The notes beneath the pieces were generated by a model, which was not told where the DNA came from, searched no databases, and saw only the letters and a program-made list of their open reading frames with translations. Below are positions 50,966 through 64,000 of a DNA stretch of 64,000 nucleotides, piece after piece. The first letter of the stretch is position 1, and each line of letters begins with the position of its first letter. The position numbers were made by a program, and so were the translations under genes. Source of the stretch: Alphaproteobacteria bacterium (GTDB lineage Bacteria > Pseudomonadota > Alphaproteobacteria > Rhizobiales > Rhizobiaceae); NCBI GenBank assembly GCA_016861165.1, contig BOKV01000008.1:83749-147748 (forward strand). The letters run 5' to 3'.

Positions 50966-51856
50966 CTATCGCCGCGGCTCGCGCAACAGCGCCTCGAGCT
51001 CGGGGCGCAGCGACCCGGCCATGTCCGGGTTGGTCATCGCATAGGCGACATTGGCCTTGATGAAGCCCTCGCGCGAGCCGCAGTCGAAGGTGCGGCCGGT
51101 GAAGGTGTAGCCGTAGAAGGGCTGGCTGCGGGCCAGCGCCAGCATGGCGTCGGTAAGCTGGATCTCGCCGCCGGCGCCGGGCTGCTGGCTGGCGAGGATG
51201 GCGAATATCTCCGGCTGCAGGATGTAGCGGCCGTTGATCATCAGGTTGGAGGGGGCGGTGCCGGCGGCCGGCTTCTCGACCATGCCATCGAGGCGGAAGC
51301 CGCCCTCGACCGCCTCGCCCTTGACGACGACGCCATATTTGTGGGTCTCCGTCCACGGTACCGCCTCGGTCGAGACGATGTTGCCGCCGGTGCGGCCATA
51401 GAGTTCCACCATCTCGCTCATGCAGCCGCGCTCGTGCTGCATGAGCATATCCGGCAGCAGCAGCGCGAAGGGCTCGTTTCCGACAATCTCGCGCGCGCAC
51501 CAAACCGCGTGCCCGAGGCCCAGCGGCGCCTGCTGGCGAGTGAAGCTGGTCTGGCCCGGCGCCGGCAGCGCCCTGGCGAGGATGTCGAGCGCCTCCTGGC
51601 GCCCGCGCTCGGCCAGTGTGTTCTGCAATTCGACCTGGACGTCGAAATGATCCTCGATCACCGCCTTGTTGCGGCCGGTGACGAAGACGAAATGCTCGAT
51701 GCCGGCCGCGCGCGCCTCGTCGACGACGTACTGGATGACCGGCCGGTCGACGATCGTCAGCATCTCCTTGGGCACCGCCTTGGTGGCGGGCAGGAAGCGC
51801 GTTCCGAGCCCGGCCACCGGGAACACCGCCTTCCTGACTGGTCTGTACTTGCGCAT
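50966..51856 (-). CDS. galU: UTP-glucose-1-phosphate uridylyltransferase
   Basis: The enzyme makes UDP-glucose for glycans and exopolysaccharide. The 296-residue protein has the nucleotide motif [20 protein letters not shown] (about 13-32) with its conserved Arg and Lys. Other landmarks are [20 protein letters not shown] in outline, the sugar-phosphate region [10 protein letters not shown], and VVEKPAAG-like [14 protein letters not shown]. It converges on the barrel gene with 3 bp between stops and diverges from galE, which uses its product. The shared 147-bp spacer has an AT-rich core (51883-51915) that suits the promoters. Confidence 0.94.
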   Translation of the reverse strand: MRKYRPVRKAVFPVAGLGTRFLPATKAVPKEMLTIVDRPVIQYVVDEARAAGIEHFVFVTGRNKAVIEDHFDVQVELQNTLAERGRQEALDILARALPAPGQTSFTRQQAPLGLGHAVWCAREIVGNEPFALLLPDMLMQHERGCMSEMVELYGRTGGNIVSTEAVPWTETHKYGVVVKGEAVEGGFRLDGMVEKPAAGTAPSNLMINGRYILQPEIFAILASQQPGAGGEIQLTDAMLALARSQPFYGYTFTGRTFDCGSREGFIKANVAYAMTNPDMAGSLRPELEALLREPRR

Positions 51857-52003
51857 CGGTTCTCCTCGGGTGTGCGATCGATAAAATGCAAGCGATCCCT
51901 TTATTCAATCCTAAGCTTCGGCTGCTAACGTCCGCCGCAACAGGTCAGCAGGCACTTTTTGCACACCGCGAACAGCGGGGCATCGTCAGACAGAGGTGGA
52001 CGG

Positions 52004-52999
52004 ATGAGCGTTCTGGTCACGGGCGGGGCGGGCTATATCGGCAGCCACATGGTATGGGAACTGCTCGACCATGGCGAGGAGGTGGTCGTTCTCGACGATC
52101 TCAGCACCGGGTTCAAATGGGCCGTTCCCGACCGGGCACGGCTGGTGGTCGGCGACGCCGGCGACATCAACCTGGTCGGCGAACTGATCGAGGTCGCCGG
52201 CATCGACGCGGTGATCCATTTCGCCGGCTCGGTCGTCGTGCCCGAATCGATCCGCGACCCGCTCAAATATTACGAGAACAACACCGCCAAGACGCGCAAC
52301 CTGCTCCAGGCGGTGGTCGCCGCCGGCATCGACAAGTTCATCTTTTCCTCGACCGCCGCCGTCTACGGGGCGCCGCCGACCATGGGCGCGATCCGCGAGG
52401 ACGCGATCCTCAACCCGATGTCGCCCTACGGCTCGTCCAAGCTGATGAGCGAGATCATGGTCCGCGACACGGCCGACGCCCACGGCCTGCGCTACGTCAT
52501 GCTGCGCTACTTCAACGTCGCCGGCAGCGACCCGAGGAAGCGGGCCGGCCAGTCGACGCTTGCCGCCACGCATCTGATCAAGGTCGCCTGCGAGACGGCA
52601 CTCGGCAAGCGCTCGCACATGAGCATCTTCGGAACCGACTACGACACGCCGGACGGCACCTGCGTGCGCGACTTCATCCATGTCGGCGACCTCGTCAACG
52701 CCCACTACGCGGCGCTAAACTTCCTGCGCCAGGGCGGCCTGAAGTTCACCGCCAATTGCGGCTACAGCCGCGGCTATTCGGTGCGCGAGGTCGTGGAGAC
52801 GGTGCAGCGCATCTCGGGCAGCCGCTTCCGCGTCGTCGAGGAGAAGCGCCGCCCCGGCGACATCCCCAGCCTTGTTGCCAATTCGCACCGGCTTGAAAGC
52901 CGCCTCGGCTGGAAGCCGCGCTTCGGCAGCCTCGAGGCGATCGTCGAATCGGCGCTGGCCTGGGAACGCGAACTGGACCAGCGCCGCAAGTCGGCCTGA
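52004..52999 (+). CDS. galE: UDP-glucose 4-epimerase
   Basis: This NAD-dependent SDR-type epimerase interconverts UDP-glucose and UDP-galactose. The 331-residue product starts MSVLVTGGAGYIGSHMVWEL with the Rossmann GxxGxxG. FAGSVVVPESI lies at about 75-85, Ser/Thr of the catalytic triad lies in FSSTAAVYG, and YGSSK (about 145-149) has Tyr and Lys. The ATG at 52004 follows GAGGTG, so the open frame from 51959 is not used. It diverges from galU, and together they supply UDP-galactose for surface polysaccharide. Confidence 0.93.
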   Translation: MSVLVTGGAGYIGSHMVWELLDHGEEVVVLDDLSTGFKWAVPDRARLVVGDAGDINLVGELIEVAGIDAVIHFAGSVVVPESIRDPLKYYENNTAKTRNLLQAVVAAGIDKFIFSSTAAVYGAPPTMGAIREDAILNPMSPYGSSKLMSEIMVRDTADAHGLRYVMLRYFNVAGSDPRKRAGQSTLAATHLIKVACETALGKRSHMSIFGTDYDTPDGTCVRDFIHVGDLVNAHYAALNFLRQGGLKFTANCGYSRGYSVREVVETVQRISGSRFRVVEEKRRPGDIPSLVANSHRLESRLGWKPRFGSLEAIVESALAWERELDQRRKSA

Positions 53000-53117
53000 A
53001 CGTCCTGCCCGGGCGTCGCCGGGTCCGCCCGCCACATTCCGGTCCGCAGTGCTTGGTAAACGGAATCTTGACCGATTCGCCGTTATCGACGGGCACTGAC
53101 ACTAACGGGATCGAGCC

Positions 53118-54344
53118 ATGCGGGCAGCCGCGGCGACCGCCGGTCGCCTATCCTTCGTCCTGCTGGCGCTGGCGCTGCTGGCCGGCATGCCGACCGCCGC
53201 CGCGCGGGCCGACGCCAGCTTCGTCAAGTGGATCCGCGACTTCCATTCGCAGGCGGTCAAGGCGGGTATTGCGACCAGCACCTACAATGCGGTCTTTGCC
53301 GGCGTCACCACGCCCGACCCGGAGGTGCTCGAGGCGGCACGCTACCAGCCGGAGTTCACCGACGAGGTGTGGGAATATGTCGACGCGCGCATCACCGAAT
53401 CGGTTGTGCGCCGCGGACGTGAGCTCGCACGCGAGTACCAGCCCTGGCTTGACCGCATCGAGAAGCGCTTCGGCGTCGACCGCCACGTCCTGCTCGCCAT
53501 CTGGTCGATGGAATCCTCCTACGGCGAGGCTTTGCGCACCGGCAAGGGCATTCGCAGCGTCGCCCGCTCGCTGGCGACACTCGCCCATGGCGACCCGCGC
53601 CGCGCCAAGTTCGCGCGCACCCAGCTCATCGCCGCGCTCAAGATCGTCCAGAACGGCGACGTTGCCCCGTCGGGGCTGACCGGCTCGTGGGCGGGCGCCA
53701 TGGGTCACACCCAGTTCATCCCGACCAGTTATCTGGCGTGGGCGGTCGACATCGACGGCGATGGCCACCGCAATGTGTGGACCTCGGTGCCCGACGCGCT
53801 CGCCTCGGCCGCCAACCTGCTGCAGAAGAACGGCTGGCAGACCGGTCGCACCTGGGGCTACGAGGTCATCCTGCCGCCCGGCTTCGACCACTCGCTGGAA
53901 GGCAAGGACGGCATCACGCTGGCCCGCTGGCAGCAGCTTGGCGTCAGGCGGGCGCGCGGCGGCGGCTTTCCGCGCGGCGAGGACCGGGCGGTGCTGAAGC
54001 TGCCCGCCGGCAGGCAGGGCCCGGCCTTTCTCATGGTGCGCAATTTCTATGTGCTCAAGCGCTACAACAATGCCGACAAATATGCGCTCGCCGTCGGCCT
54101 GCTTGCCGATGAACTGGCCGGTCATGGCGGGCTGGTGCGCGACTGGCCGCGCGGCTACGAACCGCTCGATGAAGCGGGAAGGATGCTGGCGCAGCGGCTG
54201 CTTGCCCGTCACGGCTTCTATCATGACGAGGTCGACGGCAAGTTCGGCCCGGCGTCAAAAAAAGCCGCAATCGCGTTCCAGAAAAGCCGGGGTCTGGTGC
54301 CCGACGGGCATCCTTCCAGGGCGCTGCTCGACAGCCTGCGATAG
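53118..54344 (+). CDS. lytic murein transglycosylase, MltB-like, with peptidoglycan-binding domain
   Basis: This periplasmic enzyme cleaves peptidoglycan glycan strands to anhydro-muropeptides. The 408-residue protein has a signal peptide (about 1-33, ending ARA). The MltB-type catalytic domain follows (about 34-330). The likely catalytic Glu132 lies in IWSMESSYGEAL, and the conserved GSWAGAMGHTQFIPTSYLAWAVD, DGHRNVW and YVLKRYNNADKYALAV follow. A C-terminal peptidoglycan-binding helical bundle (about 345-408) holds GFYHDEVDGKFGPASKKAAIAFQ in part. No lipobox Cys is visible, so it seems soluble. It precedes the DUF459 gene by 7 bp. Confidence 0.9.
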   Translation: MRAAAATAGRLSFVLLALALLAGMPTAAARADASFVKWIRDFHSQAVKAGIATSTYNAVFAGVTTPDPEVLEAARYQPEFTDEVWEYVDARITESVVRRGRELAREYQPWLDRIEKRFGVDRHVLLAIWSMESSYGEALRTGKGIRSVARSLATLAHGDPRRAKFARTQLIAALKIVQNGDVAPSGLTGSWAGAMGHTQFIPTSYLAWAVDIDGDGHRNVWTSVPDALASAANLLQKNGWQTGRTWGYEVILPPGFDHSLEGKDGITLARWQQLGVRRARGGGFPRGEDRAVLKLPAGRQGPAFLMVRNFYVLKRYNNADKYALAVGLLADELAGHGGLVRDWPRGYEPLDEAGRMLAQRLLARHGFYHDEVDGKFGPASKKAAIAFQKSRGLVPDGHPSRALLDSLR

Positions 54345-54351
54345 GCACGCG

Positions 54352-55581
54352 GTGGCGGGAAAGGCATCCGGTTTGCGACCCCTCTTGCTCATCGCGCTGG
54401 CGCTGGCATTCGCACTCGGTGACGTGGCGTCACCCGTCACCGGCGGTCAGGCGGTCGCCCAGCAGCAGAACCCGTCGCAAAAGCGCATGAACCTGCTCGA
54501 CCTGATCTTCGGTGGCGCGCTGCGGCCGCCGATGCGGCGGTCGCAGCCGGCCGATCCACCCGCGCGGCGTGTCATCGTCGCCCCGCCGTCCGACGGTACC
54601 GTCACTGTGGCGCGGCCGCCGCGCGAGGCCAAGGTTGCCGTCGAGAAGTCCGAGAACGCCGCCAGGGTCCTCGTCGTCGGCGACTTCATGGCGAGCGGGG
54701 TGCAGGCGGGGCTCGACCAGGCCTATGCCGACAACCCCGACGTGGTGTTCGTCGACGCCGCCAGCGGCCTTTCCGGCATGGTGCGTGACGATGTCGTCGA
54801 CTGGCCGGCGCGCCTGCCGGCGCTGATCGACGAGCACCGGCCGGTGGCGATCATCGTTCTGGTCGGCATGAACGACCGCCAGCAGATGCGCGTCACCGGT
54901 GGCCACGTCCAGAAGCTCAGCGATGAATGGCGCCGCGAATACGAGGCCCGGGTCGAGGCGCTCGCCCGCACCGCCGGCGAGCGCTCGCTGCCGCTGTTCT
55001 GGGTGGGGCTGCCTCCCGTCAAGTCCGGCGCGATGAACCGCGACTATCTCGTCTTCAACGAGGTCTATCGCGCCAAGGTCGCGGCGGTCGACGGCAAGTT
55101 CATCGACATCTGGGACGCCTTCACCGGCGCCGACGGCGCCTTCGTCAGCGCCGGTCCGGACGTCAACGGCCAGATCGTGCGGCTGCGCAATTCCGACGGC
55201 ATCAACATGACCGCCGCCGGCAAGGAGAAGATGGCCTTCTATGTCGAGCGGGAATTGCGCAAGGTGGTCAGCCTGGGCGAACGCTTCCGCGCCGTCACGC
55301 CCGGTCTCGACGGACCGACCGGACCGCTTGAGCCCGAATACGACCCCGCCCGCACCGGGCGCACGATGGTTGTGTCGCTCGATGGCCCGTCGCTCGACGG
55401 CGGAGCCGTGCTGGAGGGCGGCGACGAGGCGGCGGCCGGCGGCGACTGGCCGGCCGGCACCGGCTACGACCTGGTGGTGCGCGGGCTGGCGCCGGCCCCG
55501 CACAAGGGCCGCGTCGACTATGTGTGGGGGGCGCCGGGCTCGCTGGCCGAAGCCGACAGCGCCAGCCGGGCCAATCAGTAG
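54352..55581 (+). CDS. DUF459 family SGNH-like periplasmic protein
   Basis: The 409-residue protein starts at a GTG 7 bp after the transglycosylase and has a signal peptide (about 8-36, ending AVAQ). A basic, Pro-rich linker spans about 40-95. The DUF459 domain has the SGNH-fold layout: VLVVGDFMASG (about 104-114), IVLVGMNDRQQM (about 166-177), LFWVGLPPVKS and SDGINMTAAGKEKMA near 285-300. The first block reads GDF where active esterases have GDS, and the last block has no DxxH. It may be a non-catalytic or altered member. The operon context suggests work on peptidoglycan or its acyl groups. Confidence 0.83.
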   Translation: MAGKASGLRPLLLIALALAFALGDVASPVTGGQAVAQQQNPSQKRMNLLDLIFGGALRPPMRRSQPADPPARRVIVAPPSDGTVTVARPPREAKVAVEKSENAARVLVVGDFMASGVQAGLDQAYADNPDVVFVDAASGLSGMVRDDVVDWPARLPALIDEHRPVAIIVLVGMNDRQQMRVTGGHVQKLSDEWRREYEARVEALARTAGERSLPLFWVGLPPVKSGAMNRDYLVFNEVYRAKVAAVDGKFIDIWDAFTGADGAFVSAGPDVNGQIVRLRNSDGINMTAAGKEKMAFYVERELRKVVSLGERFRAVTPGLDGPTGPLEPEYDPARTGRTMVVSLDGPSLDGGAVLEGGDEAAAGGDWPAGTGYDLVVRGLAPAPHKGRVDYVWGAPGSLAEADSASRANQ

Positions 55582-55599
55582 GGCGGCCAGCGGGCCGTC

Positions 55600-57048
55600 T
55601 CAGCGCGGCAGCGTCGTCTCGCCCATGAGGTCGAGATCGATGGCCCGGGCGGCCTGACGCCCCTCGCGTATCGCCCAGACGACCAGCGACTGGCCGCGGC
55701 GCGCGTCGCCGGCGGCGTAGACCTTTGGGACCGAGGTGCGGTAGTCGGCGTCATTGGCGCGCAACGACACGTGGCCGCGCCGGTCGGAGGCGAGTTCGGG
55801 CGCCAGCTCGGCGACGAAGGTGTCGGTGAACGGCCCGGAAAAGCCGATGGCGATGAAGGCAAGATCGGCGCGCAGGATGAACTCGGTTCCCCGCAGCGGC
55901 CGGCGCGCCTCGTCGACGCGGGCGCATTTCACGCCCGTCAGACGGCCGTTCTTGCCGACGAATTCCAGCGTCGCCGCGGCGAATTCGCGCCGGGCGCCCT
56001 CGGCCTGCGACGACGAGGTGCGCAGCTTGGTCGCCCAGTAGGGCCAGACCATCAGCTTGTCCTCCTTCTCCGGCGGCTCCGGCCGGATGTCGAGCTGGGT
56101 GACCTCAACGGCGCCCTGGCGGAAGGAGGTGCCGATGCAGTCGGAAGCCGTGTCTCCGCCGCCGACGACGACGACGTGCTTGGCGCCGGCCCACAGCTCT
56201 TCCGACGGCCAGCCGACGCTGTCGATGTTTTCGCGGCCGAGGCGGCGGTTCTGCTGGACAAGGAACGGCATCGCGAAATGGACGCCGGCCAGGTCCGAGC
56301 CGGGGATGCCGGGGTCGCGCGGCGCTTCGGCGCCGGCGGCGAGCAGCACGGCGTCGAAGCTGTCGACGAGCTCGCGGGCGGGCCGGTCGACGCCGACATT
56401 GACGCCGCAATTGAAGACGACGCCCTCGGCCAGCATCTGCTCGACACGGCGGTCGATGTGATGCTTCTCCATCTTGAAATCGGGGATGCCGTAGCGCAGC
56501 AGGCCGCCCGGCCGCGATTCGCGCTCGAAGACGTGCACCTCATGGCCGACGCGGGCGAGCTGCTGGGCGGCGGCCAGGCCGGCCGGGCCCGAGCCGACAA
56601 TGGCAACGCGCTTGCCGGTGCGGGTGGCGGCCGGCTGCGGCCGTGTCCAGCCCATCTCGAAGGCCTTGTCGGCGATTGCCTGCTCGACCGTCTTGATGGC
56701 GACGGGCGTGTCCTCCAGGTTGAGCGTGCACGCCTCCTCGCATGGCGCGGGGCAGATGCGGCCGGTGAATTCGGGGAAGTTGTTGGTCGAATGCAGGTTG
56801 TTGGCGGCTTCCTGCCAGTTGCCGTTGTAGACGAGATCGTTCCAGTCGGGGATCTGGTTGTTGACCGGGCAGCCGGTATCGCCGTGGCAGTAGGGGATGC
56901 CGCAGTCCATGCAGCGGGCCGCCTGCTTGGCCACCTCCGAATCCGACATCGGGATGACGAACTCGCGGAAGTGGCGAATCCGGTCGGACGCCGGCTGGTA
57001 CTTCGGCGTCTGCCGGTCGATCTCGAGGAAACCCGTTACCTTGCCCAT
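55600..57048 (-). CDS. gltD: glutamate synthase small subunit
   Basis: This FAD and Fe-S subunit passes electrons from NADPH to GltB. The 482-residue protein has the N-terminal Cys cluster (AARCMDCGIPYCHGDTGCPV at about 44-63, then CPAPCEEAC at about 98-106) for 4Fe-4S centres. An FAD-binding motif VAIVGSGPAGLAAAQ lies at about 148-162, and a second dinucleotide fold VVVVGGGDTASDCIG at about 288-302 binds NADPH. A final GDARRGQSLVVWAIREGRQAA (in part) closes the fold. It follows gltB by 115 bp on the same strand. Confidence 0.95.
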   Translation of the reverse strand: MGKVTGFLEIDRQTPKYQPASDRIRHFREFVIPMSDSEVAKQAARCMDCGIPYCHGDTGCPVNNQIPDWNDLVYNGNWQEAANNLHSTNNFPEFTGRICPAPCEEACTLNLEDTPVAIKTVEQAIADKAFEMGWTRPQPAATRTGKRVAIVGSGPAGLAAAQQLARVGHEVHVFERESRPGGLLRYGIPDFKMEKHHIDRRVEQMLAEGVVFNCGVNVGVDRPARELVDSFDAVLLAAGAEAPRDPGIPGSDLAGVHFAMPFLVQQNRRLGRENIDSVGWPSEELWAGAKHVVVVGGGDTASDCIGTSFRQGAVEVTQLDIRPEPPEKEDKLMVWPYWATKLRTSSSQAEGARREFAAATLEFVGKNGRLTGVKCARVDEARRPLRGTEFILRADLAFIAIGFSGPFTDTFVAELAPELASDRRGHVSLRANDADYRTSVPKVYAAGDARRGQSLVVWAIREGRQAARAIDLDLMGETTLPR

Positions 57049-57163
57049 TATCCCGCTCGTCCCAGGCGCATTTCTAGGCGCGCAGCCAGTTCTCGACCTT
57101 CAATCCCTGAACCCGGCCGAATTCCTTCTCTTTGCCGCCTTGTTCAAGCTTTCAACCGCGCCC

Positions 57164-61810
<4,647 letters not shown>

Positions 61811-62079
61811 CACCGTTTCCTCCATGTCCCGACGGCGACACTGGCGCAGCGCCGGCGCAACTCGCGCGCGGGGATAAGGCGATCCTGGGGTCTTTGCGCC
61901 CGCTTTCTCGGTGTCGCCCGGCCGCTGGATCGCGCCGCGCCAGCGGCCGCGTCACTCGCCCTTGCGCCGACCGCGACCGGGGGCGGGCCCCGCTTGGCGC
62001 TCCGGAAACCGCAGCCGCGGCGTCCCGATGGCGCCATGCGCCCACAACCCTCGCCGGTGTGGCACGGATTGGCAACCCG

Positions 62080-62102
62080 AAAAAGGACAGCATTCCTGTC
62101 CT
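62080..62102 (-). terminator. intrinsic terminator-like hairpin on the minus strand
   Basis: On the minus strand AGGACAG (62102-62096) pairs with CTGTCCT (62090-62084) around GAATG, and TTTTCGGG follows. It lies about 270 bp upstream of gltB in the gltB direction. No gene lies just upstream, so it may end a small RNA or act as a gltB attenuator. On the plus strand no T-run follows. Confidence 0.5.
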
Positions 62103-62158
62103 ATTACGCTGACGTTGCCAGAAACGGGACCGCAGGGCAAGCAAAACTTGCTGCGTTC

Positions 62159-62197
62159 CCCTGTGTCGGCCCCCTGTGTCGGCCCCCTGTGTCGGCC
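62159..62197 (+). repeat. three tandem copies of a 13-bp unit
   Basis: CCCTGTGTCGGCC is repeated exactly three times, at 62159-62171, 62172-62184 and 62185-62197. It is followed by GTCGGCC. It lies 140 bp before the threonine aldolase start. It may be a slippage-prone array or a set of protein-binding sites. Confidence 0.85.
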
Positions 62198-62337
62198 GTC
62201 GGCCATGCCCTGCCGCCGAGCGGCGGCCGATCGGCGGCGCCGCTGCGGGCTTGCCGCTTTCGCCGCGATGTGCTGTCAGTCGGGAGCCGTGGCCATTTGG
62301 CTCCGGCCCGTCCACCACCAGCAGCGAAGGGCCAGCG

Positions 62338-63390
62338 ATGAATTTCGCCAGCGACAACTGGGCCGGGGCCGCGGCGCCGATCGCGCGCATGCTGGCCGAG
62401 CAATCGGGGAATTTCGTGCCCGCCTATGGCGAGGCCGAGATCGACCGGCAGGTGAGCCAGCGCTTCTGCGAACTGTTCGAGCGCGACGTGGCGGTGCTGA
62501 CCGTGCCGACCGGCACGGCGGCCAACTCGCTGGCGCTGGCGCTGGCGATGAAGCCCGGCGGCATCGCGCTGGCGCATGCCGAGTCGCACATCATCGCGGA
62601 CGAGTGCGGGGCGGCGGAGTTCATGATGGGCGGCGGCGGCCGCGTCCAGGCCATCGGCGGCGCCGACGGCAAGATCGCCGCCGAGGCGCTCGCCGGCCAC
62701 CTCAAGCGCTTCGATCCGCCGTTCCTGCACCACGGCCGGGCAGTGGCGCTGTCGCTGACCCAGGCGACCGAGGCTGGAACCGTTTACACGACCGGCGAGA
62801 TCGCCGCGCTCGCCGCCCAGGCCCGGCTGCTTGGACTTGCCGTCCACATGGACGGGGCGCGTTTCGCCAACGCGCTGGCGCATCTTTCGGTCAGCGCCGC
62901 CGACATGACGTGGCGGGCCGGCGTCGACATGCTTTCCTTCGGCGCCACCAAGAACGGCTGCTGGTGCGCCGAGGCACTGATCCTGTTTGATCCGGCGCTG
63001 CGCGAGGCGGCCGAATATCTGCGCAAGCGGTCCGGCCACCTGTTTTCCAAGGCGCGCTTCGTCTCGCTGCAGCTTGCCGCCTATCTGGACGGCGGATTGT
63101 GGCTTGACCTCGCCCGCCACGCCAACGCCATGGCCGACCGGCTGCGCGACGGCGTCAGCGCGTCGGACAAGGCGCGGCTTGCCTGGAAGAGCCAGGCCAA
63201 CGAGGTGTTCATCATCATCGACCGGCCGACCGAGGGCCGCCTGCGCACCGCCGGCGCCATGTTCTACGACTGGCACCGGCCGCATTGGCTGTCCGCGGCA
63301 CCGGCAGACGACGAGATCATCTGCCGGCTGGTCACGAGCTTCGCCACGACGCCGCAGGAGGTCGACCGCTTCGTCGAACTGATCGGCTGA
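62338..63390 (+). CDS. low-specificity L-threonine aldolase
   Basis: This PLP enzyme splits threonine or allo-threonine to glycine and acetaldehyde. The 350-residue protein has the fold-type I layout. VLTVPTGTAANSLALALAM lies at about 60-78, AHAESHIIADECGAAEFM holds the aromatic/His stacking position (about 82-99), AVHMDGARFANAL has the PLP-pairing Asp (about 176-188), and LSFGATKNGCWCAE holds the Schiff-base Lys at about 206. Beta-eliminating lyases such as tryptophanase are distant relatives. The ATG at 62338 follows GAAGGG. It diverges from gltB. Confidence 0.9.
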   Translation: MNFASDNWAGAAAPIARMLAEQSGNFVPAYGEAEIDRQVSQRFCELFERDVAVLTVPTGTAANSLALALAMKPGGIALAHAESHIIADECGAAEFMMGGGGRVQAIGGADGKIAAEALAGHLKRFDPPFLHHGRAVALSLTQATEAGTVYTTGEIAALAAQARLLGLAVHMDGARFANALAHLSVSAADMTWRAGVDMLSFGATKNGCWCAEALILFDPALREAAEYLRKRSGHLFSKARFVSLQLAAYLDGGLWLDLARHANAMADRLRDGVSASDKARLAWKSQANEVFIIIDRPTEGRLRTAGAMFYDWHRPHWLSAAPADDEIICRLVTSFATTPQEVDRFVELIG

Positions 63391-63420
63391 ACAGCGCGAT
63401 CTTCGCCCGTGGCCGCCCGC

Positions 63421-63456
63421 GGTGATCTCCATGGTGATTTCCAGGGTGATTTCCTC
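63421..63456 (+). repeat. three imperfect tandem copies of a 12-bp unit
   Basis: GGTGATCTCCAT, GGTGATTTCCAG and GGTGATTTCCTC follow one another in the 170-bp gap between threonine aldolase and rlmN. They begin 31 bp after the aldolase stop. I see no other feature in this gap. Confidence 0.75.
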
Positions 63457-63560
63457 GGGCGCGCGTGCTATTGGCTCGACCGTGCGCCGACCCCATATGG
63501 GCCTTCGCCCGTCATGGGCGTCCGGGCGCGGTGCCGATCCCCCGCGGGCTACCGAAGACC

Positions 63561-64000
63561 ATGCCGCATTCGATCGATCTGGCCGACACGCGCAGGCGCG
63601 ACCAACTGTCACCGCGCCCGGCCGCGCGCGCGCCGCTGATCGGCCTGTCGAAAAAGGCGCTGGCCGTCACCCTGGCCGAGGCGGGCGTGCCCGCCGCGCA
63701 GGCGCGCATGCGCGCCTCCCAGCTCTGGCACTGGCTCTATGTGCGCGGCGTTTCCGATTTCTCGGCGATGACCAACGTCTCGCGCGACCTGCGCGCCATG
63801 CTCGCCGGGCGCTTTTCGATCGCACGGCCCGAGATCGCCGACGAGCAGGTGTCGGACGACGGCACCCGCAAATGGCTCATTCGCTTCCCCTCACGCGGCG
63901 CCGGCCGGCCGGTCGAGGTCGAGACCGTCTACATCCCGGAGGAGGGGCGCGGCACGCTGTGCCTGTCGAGCCAGGTCGGCTGCACGCTCACCTGCTCGTT
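63561..64000 (+). CDS. rlmN: 23S rRNA (adenine-C2)-methyltransferase RlmN, 5' part
   Basis: This radical-SAM enzyme methylates A2503 of 23S rRNA and A37 of some tRNAs. The window holds the first 146 codons of about 400. The N-terminal HhH-like accessory domain is present, with [30 protein letters not shown] in outline, then [30 protein letters not shown] and the first half of the radical-SAM motif (CTLTCS, continuing past base 64000). The ATG at 63561 is the first good start. The gene is cut by the window end. Confidence 0.93.
   Translation, partial: MPHSIDLADTRRRDQLSPRPAARAPLIGLSKKALAVTLAEAGVPAAQARMRASQLWHWLYVRGVSDFSAMTNVSRDLRAMLAGRFSIARPEIADEQVSDDGTRKWLIRFPSRGAGRPVEVETVYIPEEGRGTLCLSSQVGCTLTCS

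Larger units (their letters stand above)
61811..62337. other. 527-bp intergenic region between gltB and threonine aldolase
   Basis: I see no supported gene in this divergent region. It holds the gltB leader, a minus-strand hairpin with T-run at 62080-62102, a second hairpin at 62131-62155 (CGCAGGGCAAG pairs with CTTG-CTGCG), and three tandem 13-bp repeats at 62159-62197. A minus-strand transcript ending at 62080 would be a small RNA of about 100-200 nt. No promoter can be named. Confidence 0.5.

Noticed and set aside
62159..62197. Tandem repeats as a CRISPR array
   Set aside because: The 13-bp units are contiguous with no spacers, and no cas gene is present.
62104..63612. A 502-codon minus-strand frame over threonine aldolase
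   Set aside because: Antisense to an enzyme with all PLP motifs. Codon composition is the mirror of that gene.

Overview
The window is a dense, GC-rich chromosomal segment of an alphaproteobacterium, most likely of the order Hyphomicrobiales (Rhizobiales). The genus cannot be fixed from sequence reading alone. The assignment rests on lineage-typical genes (CpdR, TrcR/DUF1013, DUF2794, DUF2125, IalB-family secreted protein, alphaproteobacterial PlsC), a full CtrA box before ftsE, a suhB/mmgR-like small RNA, and a dispersed palindromic repeat. I see no phage, insertion sequence, integron, CRISPR array or large island. Two genes run off the ends: a response regulator at the left edge and rlmN at the right edge.

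Layout. Bases 1-9700 hold hpt, ftsEX, a YdcF-like protein, plsC, a ChaC-like cyclotransferase, a DUF2125 protein, the hisC-tyrC pair, a methyltransferase and gloB. Bases 9800-17600 hold DUF2794, GNAT, Bax-inhibitor-1, a YbbAP-like ABC exporter divergent from tesA, thpR, a DUF1232 protein and a TrmH-type methylase. Bases 17900-21400 hold an IalB-like protein and then a complete bufferin-type RiPP operon: BufA1 precursor, MNIO maturase, BufC partner and DoxX. This is the most interesting system here. Bases 21400-25800 hold hsp20 with a sigma-32-like promoter, a lysophospholipase-like hydrolase, a histidinol-phosphatase/IMPase gene with a divergent suhB-like sRNA, N-formylglutamate amidohydrolase, cpdR and tRNA-Val.

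Bases 25800-35600 hold an MFS permease, a lemA-TPM-TPM operon, an SDR, a VOC protein, a YafY regulator, trcR, an MMPL exporter and a small secreted protein that seems truncated by an in-frame TAG. Bases 35600-40400 are metal-related: a His-rich CobW GTPase coupled to a WD40 gene, a LysR regulator, and a DUF1007-NicO pair with a His-rich loop. Bases 40400-46600 hold a TRAP transporter whose large subunit carries an extra C-terminal helical domain, and divergent hemH. Bases 46700-55600 are envelope-related: an SPFH/NfeD pair, kdsD, an outer-membrane barrel, galU, galE, an MltB-like transglycosylase and a DUF459 protein. Bases 55600-64000 hold gltBD, a 527-bp leader region with hairpins and tandem repeats, a threonine aldolase and the start of rlmN.

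Common themes are cell-cycle control (CtrA box on ftsEX, CpdR, TrcR), envelope building and export, and metal handling (bufferin, CobW, NicO, ferrochelatase). Where the longest open frame begins upstream of a better ribosome-binding site or the family's usual N-terminus, I moved the start and say so.
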